Origin: Chitinophaga pinensis
Lineage (GTDB): Bacteria; Bacteroidota; Bacteroidia; UBA4408
DNA: 32,403 nt
Assembly (NCBI GenBank): GCA_945872355.1
Contig: CAMBZU010000039.1
Span: 1 to 32,403 of the forward strand
Reading direction: 5' to 3'
This document shows positions 8,243-17,254 of the stretch, in pieces. Under the pieces are notes generated by a model. The model was not told where the DNA came from, did not search any database, and saw only the letters and a program-made list of their open reading frames with translations. Position 1 is the stretch's first letter, and every line of letters begins with the position of its first letter. A program made the translations under genes and the position numbers.

Positions 8243-8273
8243 ACTTTAACAAAGTTTTGAACTTTGTTAAAGT
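8243..8273. repeat. Hairpin repeat, copy 2
   Basis: The 14-base arms are identical to those at 6679-6709 but the loop is TTG. It is followed by the same TGAA and lies in the convergent gap between the split T9SS gene and the 8458 gene. Two perfect copies 1.56 kb apart suggest a dispersed REP-like hairpin family. Confidence 0.75.
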
Positions 8274-8280
8274 TGAAATA

Positions 8281-8440
8281 AACCCGCGCAAGGGACAGCG
8301 CCATTTGTTTGAGCTCTTTTTGCGCCTGAACTGTGCGCTGGCAAAAAAGCGAGTGGCAAAGGCCCGGCCCTTCCATTTTTGCACAAAAGACATCATTATT
8401 GAATAGTGTCTAAAAAAAATGGAAGGGTGCGCCCAAACAG
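8281..8440. repeat. GC-richer structured intergenic block
   Basis: This block is clearly richer in G and C than its surroundings. It holds a 13-base inverted repeat CCCTTCCATTTTT (8368-8380) with its complement at 8415-8427. Nested inside is AGACA/TGTCT (8388-8392 with 8407-8411). Further GCGC-rich self-complementary stretches lie at 8283-8340. It follows directly after hairpin copy 2. It looks like a mobile or repeated intergenic element rather than a gene; a 78-codon minus-strand frame across it (8208-8444) shows no protein-like pattern. Confidence 0.45.
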
Positions 8441-8457
8441 GCATAAGTACTAATGGT

Positions 8458-11400
8458 CTATTTAATCACACTCAACCTTTGATTGTAAACTCCACCTGCT
8501 GTGTGCACAGTAACAATATAAATTCCGGCACTGAAAGCTTTAGTATCTACAACTAAGGTATTATTTAAAATTGTTTTGTTTTCGTAAATCTTAACGCCTG
8601 CTGCATTATAAATAATTAACTGCAGTATTCTCTCGTTTGAGTTTAACACAACGTGTAATGCATCAAAAACCGGGTTGGGTGAGATTGAAATGCTGGTATT
8701 GTTTGTGTTGTTTACAAGTCCATTGATATTCACCGTGAAAGGACTTGATATTGCATTGCATCCAAAAGCATTGGTAACTTCCACAGTATAATCACCATTC
8801 GCCAAGGGAACATAGCTCATGTTGGTGGCACCAATAATCATATTACTGCCATCGTACCATTGATAAGTATCGGCTATGGTGGATGTTAAGCTAACGCCAT
8901 CAAAAGAAATAGTTGGTGTGTTTGGTATTGCATTTACATCGACATTAATGGTGCTACTTGCTGTGCATTGGTTGTTATCGGTAATAGTTGCTGTGTATGT
9001 TACACTACCTGTTGGACAGGCGGTTGGATTAAAAATTGTGCTATTGTCCAAGCTTGCAGCCGGGCTCCAATTAATACCTTGTAAATTACCACCAACAACT
9101 GGTAATAAAACTACGCAAGCAATTTCGCAAACAGTTGTATCGGCCGCAAAACTAATTTGTGGTAAAGCATAAGCTGTAATTGTTATGCTATCGCTGGCTG
9201 TACATCCAACAGCGTCAGTTATTGTTAAGACATATTCAACATTGTTATTAATTGTTGCCACAGGATTTGCAATTGTTGGATTGTCCAAACCTGCCGCAGG
9301 CAGCCAATTATAATTATATCCCGTAGGTGCGTTTAATTGTACAATACTATTTTCACAAACGGCCTGATTGATTCCTAAATTAAGCACTGGCAATGGGTTT
9401 GAATTTATGGTAATACTATCTGTGCCAGCGCATCCTGTTGCATCTGTTATGGTTAAAAAATAAGTAATGTTATTGCTGATTGTGGCTGTTGGGTTGGCAA
9501 CACTTGCATTGCTTAAACCCTGGCTTGGAAACCAATTGTAATTATATCCTAATGGTGCATTTAATTGAACGCTTGAATTTACACAAACTGCAGTATCATT
9601 GGCTAACGTAAGCGGCAAACCAGTTGAAATAGAAGCAATAAATGTATTTGATAAAACCGGTAAGGTGTTGGCGCAATTCAAATTTGATACCATACTCACT
9701 TGCACAACATCGCCATCTTGCAATGTACTTGTTGCTAAAACATTTGAATTATTATTGATATTATTGCCATTGATTGTCCAGGTATAAACTGGATTTAAGC
9801 CTCCTGCAAAAGGTGTGGCGCTAAATGCAAGCGCGCTGCCCGCACACACTGTTCCATTGGCGCTGCTATTTAAAATTACACTCGGAATAAATGATGGTTG
9901 AATGGTAATAGCATATCCATTATCAACACCAATAGTAGCAGGGTCTGATGCAATTACTCTTACTCTGTAATTGCTACCGCCCATAGTTCCCAAAGGAATA
10001 GTTGCTGTAATTATTCCTGATTGATACGTATATGGTGTGGCTGTATATGTTCCAATATTAACAGGAGATGCAAAACTACCTGAAGCATCGCTTAATTGGG
10101 CGGTGAATGTATTTGTAGCACCATAAAAACCACGGGCAAAATATCCAATAAAAATAGAGTTTCCGGCACAGTAAGTATTTGTTGAAGTAAAAGTTCGGTA
10201 TATTTCTCTTTGTTCGGTTTGATGAATCACTCCACTCAGACCGCCAACACAATAACCGTAAGTGCCACCATCGGTCATGCTGATACTGTTCATGGTCCAG
10301 TTATTGGCCAAGCAAGCAGTTGCAATTGTTCCAACATTTTTACAACTATCTAAAGTAATACTTTGGCTGGTACTTTTTGCAAAATAACCTAAACTATCGT
10401 TGGCAAACCACATTTCTTCAATGGCTGCTCCACTGGTATTGTTATTGGTTTGATACCAAGTTAAACCTGCATTGGTAGTGAATAATATTTTGCCGAAAGT
10501 GCCTGCACAATAACCAAGCGAATCATTTGTAAAAACAATATCATTTATACTGCTTGTAATTGTTGAAGTATAAATACCCCATGTTAAACCACCATCAAAT
10601 GTTTTAGCAATTTTATTGCTTCCGGCTACAAAGCCAGTATCTTCATTTATAAACCAAATAGCTCTTCCTACAACTGGCTCACCTGTGCTAATTGAATCCC
10701 AGGTTTCTCCTGCATCAGTTGTTTTAAAAACGAGCCCACCACTTGCCGAAGCAAAACCAATATTGTTATTGATAAAGCTTAAATCGGTAAACCCTCTTAA
10801 TGTATTTGTTGGCTTTAGTACCCAGTTTTCTCCTCCGTCGGTTGTTTTTAAAATTCTACCGCTATCGCTACAAGCAAAACCAATATTATTATTGGTAAAA
10901 TAAACTTTGGCTATTGAGCTTGCAAAGGCCTTTGTTTGCTGAAAATAATTAACTCCGCCATTTTCAGTTTTAAATATTTTACCCTCTTTTCCTCCGGTGT
11001 AAGCCGTATCTCTATTCGTAGCAAATACAGTAAAAAGCTCTGTGCCAAGTCCTGAGGTTTTGTTTTTCCAAGTTGCACCACCATCAGTAGTTTTATTTAT
11101 TTTTCCTAAGTTACCTCCAATGTATCCGGTATTTGCATCTGTAAAATAGATAGCGTAAAAAGTATCATATAAACCATTTATCGTTGTTGTATTGTTCCAT
11201 GTTAATCCACCATCAATGGTTTTAAAAACTCCTTGGCCATCAACAGTCATATAACCCGCGTTTACATTTGTAAAAAATATACGTAAAATTGGATTTATAG
11301 CGCCTGTGGTGATTGCATTCCATGTTAATCCACCATCAATGGTTTTAAATAAATTATTACTGCTTGATAAATAACCAGTAGTTGCATCTGCAAAGAAAAT

Positions 11401-12027
11401 ATCATTTATACCTCCAGCGCCTGTGGTAATAATGTTCCAAGTATTTCCACCATCGGTAGTTCTTAAAATTTGTCCATTGCCACAAGCAACAAAACCAAGG
11501 TTATTGTTAGCAAAAAATAGCCTACGCAAGGCCACAGTTACACCACTTGCTATGGTTTGCCAGGTACCGCCACCGTTGGTTGTTTTTCTTAAAATACCAT
11601 TATTGCCAATTACAAATCCATTATTTACATCTTTAAACCAAATATCATTATTGCCCGATCCCACTCCTGAACTTTGTTGCACCCATGTGGCACCACCATC
11701 TGTGGTTTTTCTAATTTCAGATGAAGCACCTGTGTACCAACCTGTAAGTTGATTTATAAAGTGTACAGCATTGATGGCGCTTGTATTACCTGTATTCATA
11801 CGCACCCAATCTTTACCCTCATTAATGGTTTTATACAAGCCATGACTTACGGTACAATTACCAATGCCAGATGATTGAAAAACAGCATAGCCATTATAGC
11901 GATCAGTAAAAGTAATGTCATTAATTGTTGTGCCTGCAGGCGTTGTAACGCGCCATTGCGCTTGAATAAGATTTGAAAATAGGCTTAAGCAGATGAAAAG
12001 TTTTAGTTTAATATTGAATTGGGGCAT
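8458..12027 (-). CDS. Large secreted YCF48-propeller and Ig-like repeat protein, T9SS type A
   Basis: The 1189-residue protein has a signal peptide (1-23, ending IQA). About 14 YCF48/BNR-type propeller repeats of roughly 41-45 residues cover about 25-600, each with a DGGxTW element (TTDGGATW, TIDGGLTW). A beta-sandwich region follows to about 820. Then come three tandem Ig-like repeats of about 75 residues (about 825-1050; VCxNSxVQLNAPxGYNYNW ... DATGCAGTDSITI). It ends with a type A sorting domain (ISISPNPVFDALHV ... YNQRLSVIK). YCF48 repeats occur in photosystem assembly factors, but in Bacteroidota they are common in secreted proteins of unknown role. Two propeller repeats share a 32-base identical stretch (11195-11226 and 11318-11349), pointing to recent internal duplication. 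It probably binds a surface or extracellular ligand. Confidence 0.88.
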   Translation of the reverse strand: MPQFNIKLKLFICLSLFSNLIQAQWRVTTPAGTTINDITFTDRYNGYAVFQSSGIGNCTVSHGLYKTINEGKDWVRMNTGNTSAINAVHFINQLTGWYTGASSEIRKTTDGGATWVQQSSGVGSGNNDIWFKDVNNGFVIGNNGILRKTTNGGGTWQTIASGVTVALRRLFFANNNLGFVACGNGQILRTTDGGNTWNIITTGAGGINDIFFADATTGYLSSSNNLFKTIDGGLTWNAITTGAINPILRIFFTNVNAGYMTVDGQGVFKTIDGGLTWNNTTTINGLYDTFYAIYFTDANTGYIGGNLGKINKTTDGGATWKNKTSGLGTELFTVFATNRDTAYTGGKEGKIFKTENGGVNYFQQTKAFASSIAKVYFTNNNIGFACSDSGRILKTTDGGENWVLKPTNTLRGFTDLSFINNNIGFASASGGLVFKTTDAGETWDSISTGEPVVGRAIWFINEDTGFVAGSNKIAKTFDGGLTWGIYTSTITSSINDIVFTNDSLGYCAGTFGKILFTTNAGLTWYQTNNNTSGAAIEEMWFANDSLGYFAKSTSQSITLDSCKNVGTIATACLANNWTMNSISMTDGGTYGYCVGGLSGVIHQTEQREIYRTFTSTNTYCAGNSIFIGYFARGFYGATNTFTAQLSDASGSFASPVNIGTYTATPYTYQSGIITATIPLGTMGGSNYRVRVIASDPATIGVDNGYAITIQPSFIPSVILNSSANGTVCAGSALAFSATPFAGGLNPVYTWTINGNNINNNSNVLATSTLQDGDVVQVSMVSNLNCANTLPVLSNTFIASISTGLPLTLANDTAVCVNSSVQLNAPLGYNYNWFPSQGLSNASVANPTATISNNITYFLTITDATGCAGTDSITINSNPLPVLNLGINQAVCENSIVQLNAPTGYNYNWLPAAGLDNPTIANPVATINNNVEYVLTITDAVGCTASDSITITAYALPQISFAADTTVCEIACVVLLPVVGGNLQGINWSPAASLDNSTIFNPTACPTGSVTYTATITDNNQCTASSTINVDVNAIPNTPTISFDGVSLTSTIADTYQWYDGSNMIIGATNMSYVPLANGDYTVEVTNAFGCNAISSPFTVNINGLVNNTNNTSISISPNPVFDALHVVLNSNERILQLIIYNAAGVKIYENKTILNNTLVVDTKAFSAGIYIVTVHTAGGVYNQRLSVIK

Positions 12028-12070
12028 AAATTGTTTTAATTTTTAAACGTTAATTGCAAGATTGATGGGT

Positions 12071-12078
12071 CAAAAGTA
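12071..12078 (-). promoter_or_regulatory. Candidate -7 box for the 8458-12027 gene
   Basis: The minus-strand TACTTTTG matches TAnnTTTG exactly, 43 bases before the ATG at 12027. The -33 region is T-rich but has no clear TTG. Confidence 0.45.
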
Positions 12079-12116
12079 CTTCATTTTTAAAAATTAAATA
12101 TTGAATATTGTTAATA

Positions 12117-12390
12117 ATACCGATGTGAAATAAGTAATGGCCCAAATTTGTTTCACGGCATTTGTCCCAAACTTTTTTACGATCGGCATTTACCAATGTA
12201 AGATTTTAAATTATCCCAGATTACGCATTTCTAATGCGTAAACGATAAAGAAATTGTAAATCAGATTTTTACAAATCTGATAACATTTTCTAAATCGGGA
12301 TTAAACCAACTAAATCAAGTAGTTCTATTTTTTAAATCTCCTATTGATTAATTTGGGATTATTGGCATAATTTATAAATCACATTGGTAT
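12117..12390. repeat. Possible miniature inverted-repeat element
   Basis: The 444-base gap between two secreted-protein genes holds a nested symmetrical block. The outer arms ATACCGATGTGA (12117-12128) and TCACATTGGTAT (12379-12390) match at 11 of 12 positions. Inside are CCCAAATT (12141-12148) with AATTTGGG (12350-12357), and two perfect hairpins: TTACGCATT (12221-12229 with 12233-12241) and ATCAGATTT (12260-12268 with 12273-12281). It encodes nothing obvious. It resembles a MITE or a compound REP cluster, but I see no clear target-site duplication. Confidence 0.35.
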
Positions 12391-12421
12391 AAATGCAATT
12401 GGTATAAGCTCAATAAACAAA

Positions 12422-12452
12422 AAAAAGCCACATCAAATTGATGTGGCTTTTT
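12422..12452 (-). terminator. Intrinsic terminator after the nidogen-domain gene
   Basis: The stem AAAAAGCCACATC / GATGTGGCTTTTT has a 5-base loop. On the minus strand it is followed by a run of T. It lies about 20 bases beyond the stop at 12472. Confidence 0.85.
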
Positions 12453-12471
12453 AAAAATTTTAAAGTTTGAA

Positions 12472-13920
12472 TTACTTATTTACAACTACTTTAGTAAATA
12501 TATTTTGTGTGTTGCTTTGTATATGAACTAAATAAATTCCTTCGTTTAAGTCATTGGTATTTACAACCAATGTTGCATTTAAAGATTTCATTTGTTTAAT
12601 TGTTCTGCCAGACAAATCACTAATTGAAACCACTGTTTCTTCACTTAAATTATTGATTAAAAAACTTTCTTTTGCAGGATTTGGATAAATAGTAATTTCC
12701 TTATTGTTATTGTATTTTATTCCAACAACAGCCGGTTCAAAAGTTAAAGTGTATTGACGCATGGTGGTTGCCGCTGGTGTACCATTATCGGTAGCAGTTA
12801 CTGTTAAAGTTAAATCAGTAGTAGTAGTGCTTGGCGTGTTAACATCTACAAGGTATTTATGATTCCCTAAACTATATAAAGTTGTTACCGTAAAGTCTGT
12901 AAATCCGCCCATATCAAAGGTGGCATAAGCATCTTGATTTTGTTCACCAGAAAGCACCATCATGGCATATTGAATAGTATCGCCTGGTAATAACATAATA
13001 GTATCGCACATATTGCTTACTAAAATTGGATCAACATTGGTACTGTTGGTATCTGTACAAGCATTAAAATAAAACTGTTGATCATCTAACCAATTAATAC
13101 CATCAGCATTAGCAAATGGGCCATCATAAACATTGGTTGAGTCGCCAAATCTTCCCATTTGAATAAATGAACTTCCATCTCCTTCGTTTGCACCAACGGT
13201 GCTTGGTGTACCTCCAAAACCGTTAATACCACCAGATGCAGCTCCTGTTGTCCAATCCATGTTATTATAGCAATATCCAACGTTGGTTCCGGCAGGTAAA
13301 ATTGGGTCAGTGCCATCAGTAATAATTAATTGAAAATCATTTAATTTATCACTTGCCAACGGAAAATATCCAACATGATCCCATCTCACAATTAAACTTG
13401 TTGGTGTAATTTTGTAATACACTAAACCACTGGCACTATCTCTTGTATCAACATCTCCCCAAAAAGGTGCAACCATCGTATAATTTGAACTAGGGAAAGA
13501 GTCTGATGTAAAAGTAAAATACTGACTTACAAATGATATGTTACCATTGTTGTTGATAAATAAACTATCGTAAGTTGAACCATATAAGCAGAAATTAAAA
13601 GGTATTGCAATTGCTGGTGAACTTCCATCATCATTTCTATAATCTGGCGCTATACCAATATTAAATGGAACTACCGTAAAAGTACTATCTAGTGGAACAA
13701 TACAATCGCATGCTGCATTGGCTCTATTTTGAGGACTACCACTATATGGTACAGGATTTTGAATAACTGTATTTACAGGTGGGGGCAATACTGTATAATT
13801 ACCCAGCAAGTTTTGACTTTTTAATTGTTGATAAAGTGGACTGTTTAATTGCACCGTATTTTGCTGCGCAAAACCAATAATACCAAGCAAACTAAATGTT
13901 AAAGTAAAAATTTTTTTCAT
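12472..13920 (-). CDS. Secreted nidogen-like (NIDO) domain protein, T9SS type A
   Basis: The 482-residue protein has a signal peptide (1-18, ending GFA). A NIDO-like domain spans about 75-290: NNNGNISFVSQYF, MVAPFWGDVDTRDSASGLVYYKI, LIVRWDHVGYFP and KLNDFQLIITDG are the family's core strands. A beta-sandwich region follows (about 295-395). The type A sorting domain runs from about 405 (ITIYPNPAKESFLINN ... NIFTKVVVNK). NIDO domains occur in extracellular matrix and adhesion proteins, so a surface-adhesion role is plausible but is inference. It has its own promoter candidate and terminator, so it is probably monocistronic. Confidence 0.87.
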   Translation of the reverse strand: MKKIFTLTFSLLGIIGFAQQNTVQLNSPLYQQLKSQNLLGNYTVLPPPVNTVIQNPVPYSGSPQNRANAACDCIVPLDSTFTVVPFNIGIAPDYRNDDGSSPAIAIPFNFCLYGSTYDSLFINNNGNISFVSQYFTFTSDSFPSSNYTMVAPFWGDVDTRDSASGLVYYKITPTSLIVRWDHVGYFPLASDKLNDFQLIITDGTDPILPAGTNVGYCYNNMDWTTGAASGGINGFGGTPSTVGANEGDGSSFIQMGRFGDSTNVYDGPFANADGINWLDDQQFYFNACTDTNSTNVDPILVSNMCDTIMLLPGDTIQYAMMVLSGEQNQDAYATFDMGGFTDFTVTTLYSLGNHKYLVDVNTPSTTTTDLTLTVTATDNGTPAATTMRQYTLTFEPAVVGIKYNNNKEITIYPNPAKESFLINNLSEETVVSISDLSGRTIKQMKSLNATLVVNTNDLNEGIYLVHIQSNTQNIFTKVVVNK

Positions 13921-13943
13921 GGTTATATTTTTAAAATGTTGAG

Positions 13944-13973
13944 TAAAGCTAATAACTTTCAGTTAGTTAACAA
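13944..13973 (-). promoter_or_regulatory. Candidate promoter of the nidogen-domain gene
   Basis: The minus strand has TTG (13973-13971), a 19-base spacer and TAGCTTTA (13951-13944), one base off the TAnnTTTG box. It is 24 bases before the ATG at 13920. Confidence 0.45.
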
Positions 13974-14081
13974 AAAAATCTGTTTTTACAAAAAAACAAC
14001 TCATCAATTATTTATCGAATGTTATAAAAGATACTAATGAAATACTTTTAAATAAAATTTAGAGAACGTTTAAAAAATATA

Positions 14082-17078
14082 CTACCGAAATAAACTAAAG
14101 GAGCCTTGTTTTGAAACTACACTTCCTTGCAAATAAGTTGCGTTAAGAATGTAGAAATATGTTCCACTTGGCGCATCTAAACCCCTTTTTGTTTTACCGT
14201 CCCAACTACCTTCAAGTGAATTCCACGAATTCATTTGAATTCCCCAACGATCATAAATTTCAACGCTCAATTCTTTTAAACGAGAGGAAACAATTTTGAA
14301 TAGTTGATTTTCACTGTCGCCATTGGGTGTAAATACATTTGGTATAAATATCGCAGTAATATCATCACAATCAATGAGAATAGTAATTGTATCTTGCGCT
14401 GTACATCCATTTGCGTTGCTAGTTATTAAAGTATATACTCCAACATTGTTGTCTGTAATCTCAATTATGCTTGGGTTCTGGAGATTTGTTATGTATCCAT
14501 TTGGGCCATTCCACTGGTATGTTGCAGCACTAGAACTAGTCGTCAAAAACAAGGTATCGCCATAACACAATTGTTTAGTTGCTTTTATAATTGGCTGGGC
14601 CGGAGAGCTATTAACAATAACGTAAATGGTGGTGTCTTTACTTACACATCCAGTAGCTGCGTTAGTTACATACAAAGTATAACTACCCGACATTGACTCA
14701 CTAGCATTTTGTATATTAATATTTTGTTCCGTATTGATAAAACTATCAGGCCCTGTCCACAAATAGCTTAAATCACCAAAGGCTGTTGTGGATAAAATAA
14801 CCTCATCTCCTGCACAAATAGGTGAGTTACTTACAAGAATGGGGGTTGCTGGCAATACACTTGCTGTTACTGGAATTGAAATTGTTGAATTGCATCCAAA
14901 AGAGTTTGTTGCGATTAATGTTACTGTGAAATTTCCTGCTGTAGAATATGAATGAACAGGATTGGTTAAAGTAGAAGTAACCCCATCACCAAAATTCCAA
15001 CTTAAATTACTTCCTCCTCCTATTGATAAATCTGTAAATTGTGCTGGGTTATTAACACAAATAGCACCAACAGAAAAATTTGCATCTGGTTTTGGATACA
15101 CTGTTATTAATACATCATCGGTATTTGTGCAATTATTAGCATCGGTAACAGTAACAGTATAATTTGTTGTGTTGCTTGCTGATGAAACAGGATTCGAAAT
15201 TGTAGAATTATTCAATCCAAGCATTGGAGACCAAGTATAATTTACCCCACCAGTGGCGTTCAATTGAGTTGTATCACCCAAACAAATGTTTACATTAGGT
15301 CCTGCATTGCAAATAACTGGTTGGTTAACAGTTACTGTTGAGGTTGCTGTATTAAAACAGCCGTTAGTGTCAGTAGCTGTTACAATATAGGTAGTTGTAA
15401 TCGCGGGTGAAACAACAAGGGTGTTTGAAATAGAGCCATTGTTCCAAGTGTAATTTGTTGCACCATTTGCAATTAAAGTAGCTGTATCTCCATAACATAT
15501 GATAGGATTATTTACCGTAATTGTTGATGCTAGAATATTTATTGTATCGGTAAATGCTCCACAATAATTTGAGACAGTTACATAATAAGCGCCAGAAGCA
15601 TTTGCAACAAAGGTTTGATTAGTACTTGCATTTTGCCATAAATAACTTAGGTATCCGGTTCCTGGATCAATTGTAATAGTATTTCCATTACACAGAAGCG
15701 TATCGTTGCCAATTGAAAAATTAGGAATACCAGAGATGGTAATATTTTCAAAAGTTGTATCTGCATTTGAATTCGAATAGGTAATTGCCGAAACATTATA
15801 GGAGCCGATATTTGAGAATACGTGAGAAGGAAAAAAGAGCGATGAAGAATTGGATACCCCAGAAGCTGTGTCGTTAAAATTCCAAGTAACTGAATCGATT
15901 GCTAGGGTATCAGCAAAAGAAAAATAGGTAGTATCGCCTAAGCACTCGTTAATGTAAGTAATGCTTGGTGCATAAAAGTAAGACTGTATATAATTTGGTA
16001 ATCCGTGCCCAGAAATCCTACCTGCAAGATAAACTGCACTATCAATAAAATCACATCCTACACCTAGCGTATTGGGAGAGTTTATACAGCCTAATGTTCC
16101 TTCATAATTTTTTGCAATATATATTTTTCCATCAGGAGCTATTTGTAATGCTCCTACTCCATTTGAACCTGCTGAAGTTCCAATTAAAGTGGCAGAGGCA
16201 ATAATATCTGCAGGAGTTCCTAGAGTCATGTTATATTGATAAATTTCAGAGCCAGACCAGCCAGCAACATAAAGCAAATTTCCATTTGGAGAAAACTCAG
16301 TACCATAAGCAAATTGATTTGTAGTTGTAAAAGAAAAATTATTTGTTACTATTCCTGTTACATTATCAAAATTTAATATGTCAACAGTAAAATTATTTGA
16401 AACAGCTTGAGATAACTTACTTCCATCGGCTGAAGCTTTTAAATAACCAACACCTAGATTGAAAAAAAAAATATCAATAGTTCCTGCATTGCTAATTATT
16501 GGGGTGGAATTAATACCTGCATTGGTAACAGAATAAACTAAAAACCCATCTAATGCATCATGCGCTATAACCCAAAAATCTGTATTGTTAGCTTTTTTAA
16601 CGGCAGTAAGTTTTTCTGTTACCGGTGAAGCCAAGCCTATGTTTTTATTTATAGTAATATCACCTAAACCTCCATCTAAAGTCATATCAACTTCAGAAAA
16701 ATTAAGTCCTGCTGATCCACCTACAGCTGCAACAGTAAAAACATAATAAATATCATTGCTTCCGGGCTTGGGCACAATAATTCCAGACTGGGTGGAAGAA
16801 GGGTCACCTAAAAGCCCTGATCCGTTTGGCATTGGAATATGCATATTGTTCCAAACAGTTATTCCATCAGTATAAAAAAGAAGTGCTCCAGTAGAAGATG
16901 ATATTGCTGAGCAGCCTTCATAAGTCAATAAAGCTCCATTAGTAAGTGGTACTGGAGTTCCACTATTAAAATCTAGTCCTGCATTAATGCCAAAATACCA
17001 AACGTTTGCTTCTCCTTGGGCATATAATACATTTGAAAAATGCAAAATATAAATTACTACATAAATAAGTTTTTTCAT
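14082..17078 (-). CDS. Large secreted propeller/PKD protein with gliding-type (type B) C-terminus
   Basis: I take ATG 17078 as the start (998 residues); a TTG three codons upstream is less likely. The signal peptide is MKKLIYVVIYILHFSNVLYAQ. Residues about 22-370 form a propeller-like domain (VWYFGINAGLDF, LLFYTDGITVWNNM, AYGTEFSPNGNLLYVAGW, LQIAPDGKIYIAKN). A PKD-like fold follows (about 375-450; VTWNFNDTASG). Several Ig-like repeats come next, then a second clear PKD domain near 660-740 (LSWNFGDGVTSTLTNPVHSY), and more Ig-like repeats. The last about 90 residues (IFIPNVFTPNGDSENQLFKI ... LSVEIYDRWG ... WDGKTKRGLDAPSGTYFYIL) are a T9SS type B / gliding-associated sorting domain, which usually leaves the protein attached or released by a different route from type A. 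An adhesin-like role is likely. Confidence 0.9.
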   Translation of the reverse strand: MKKLIYVVIYILHFSNVLYAQGEANVWYFGINAGLDFNSGTPVPLTNGALLTYEGCSAISSSTGALLFYTDGITVWNNMHIPMPNGSGLLGDPSSTQSGIIVPKPGSNDIYYVFTVAAVGGSAGLNFSEVDMTLDGGLGDITINKNIGLASPVTEKLTAVKKANNTDFWVIAHDALDGFLVYSVTNAGINSTPIISNAGTIDIFFFNLGVGYLKASADGSKLSQAVSNNFTVDILNFDNVTGIVTNNFSFTTTNQFAYGTEFSPNGNLLYVAGWSGSEIYQYNMTLGTPADIIASATLIGTSAGSNGVGALQIAPDGKIYIAKNYEGTLGCINSPNTLGVGCDFIDSAVYLAGRISGHGLPNYIQSYFYAPSITYINECLGDTTYFSFADTLAIDSVTWNFNDTASGVSNSSSLFFPSHVFSNIGSYNVSAITYSNSNADTTFENITISGIPNFSIGNDTLLCNGNTITIDPGTGYLSYLWQNASTNQTFVANASGAYYVTVSNYCGAFTDTINILASTITVNNPIICYGDTATLIANGATNYTWNNGSISNTLVVSPAITTTYIVTATDTNGCFNTATSTVTVNQPVICNAGPNVNICLGDTTQLNATGGVNYTWSPMLGLNNSTISNPVSSASNTTNYTVTVTDANNCTNTDDVLITVYPKPDANFSVGAICVNNPAQFTDLSIGGGSNLSWNFGDGVTSTLTNPVHSYSTAGNFTVTLIATNSFGCNSTISIPVTASVLPATPILVSNSPICAGDEVILSTTAFGDLSYLWTGPDSFINTEQNINIQNASESMSGSYTLYVTNAATGCVSKDTTIYVIVNSSPAQPIIKATKQLCYGDTLFLTTSSSAATYQWNGPNGYITNLQNPSIIEITDNNVGVYTLITSNANGCTAQDTITILIDCDDITAIFIPNVFTPNGDSENQLFKIVSSRLKELSVEIYDRWGIQMNSWNSLEGSWDGKTKRGLDAPSGTYFYILNATYLQGSVVSKQGSFSLFR

Positions 17079-17254
17079 TTGGCTCAATTAATAAGGTTAT
17101 TAATTAAAAACTGAGGAACGAATTTAAATCAATAAATGTTACATGTCTTAATTTAAGCATAACAATTATAAAAAATAGTATTATTTATAGTATAAATAAA
17201 ACACATCTTTAAAATATTGTTTGGCTTTTATGAAGTACTGTGCCAATAAAAATC

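Noticed and set aside
8208-8444. Minus-strand 78-codon open frame
   Set aside because: It spans the hairpin repeat and the GC-rich structured block, has no recognisable domain and no leader; it is better read as repeat DNA.
17221-17246. TTGGC/GCCAA as terminator of the nadA operon
   Set aside because: The stem is only 5 pairs with a 16-base loop and no T run.
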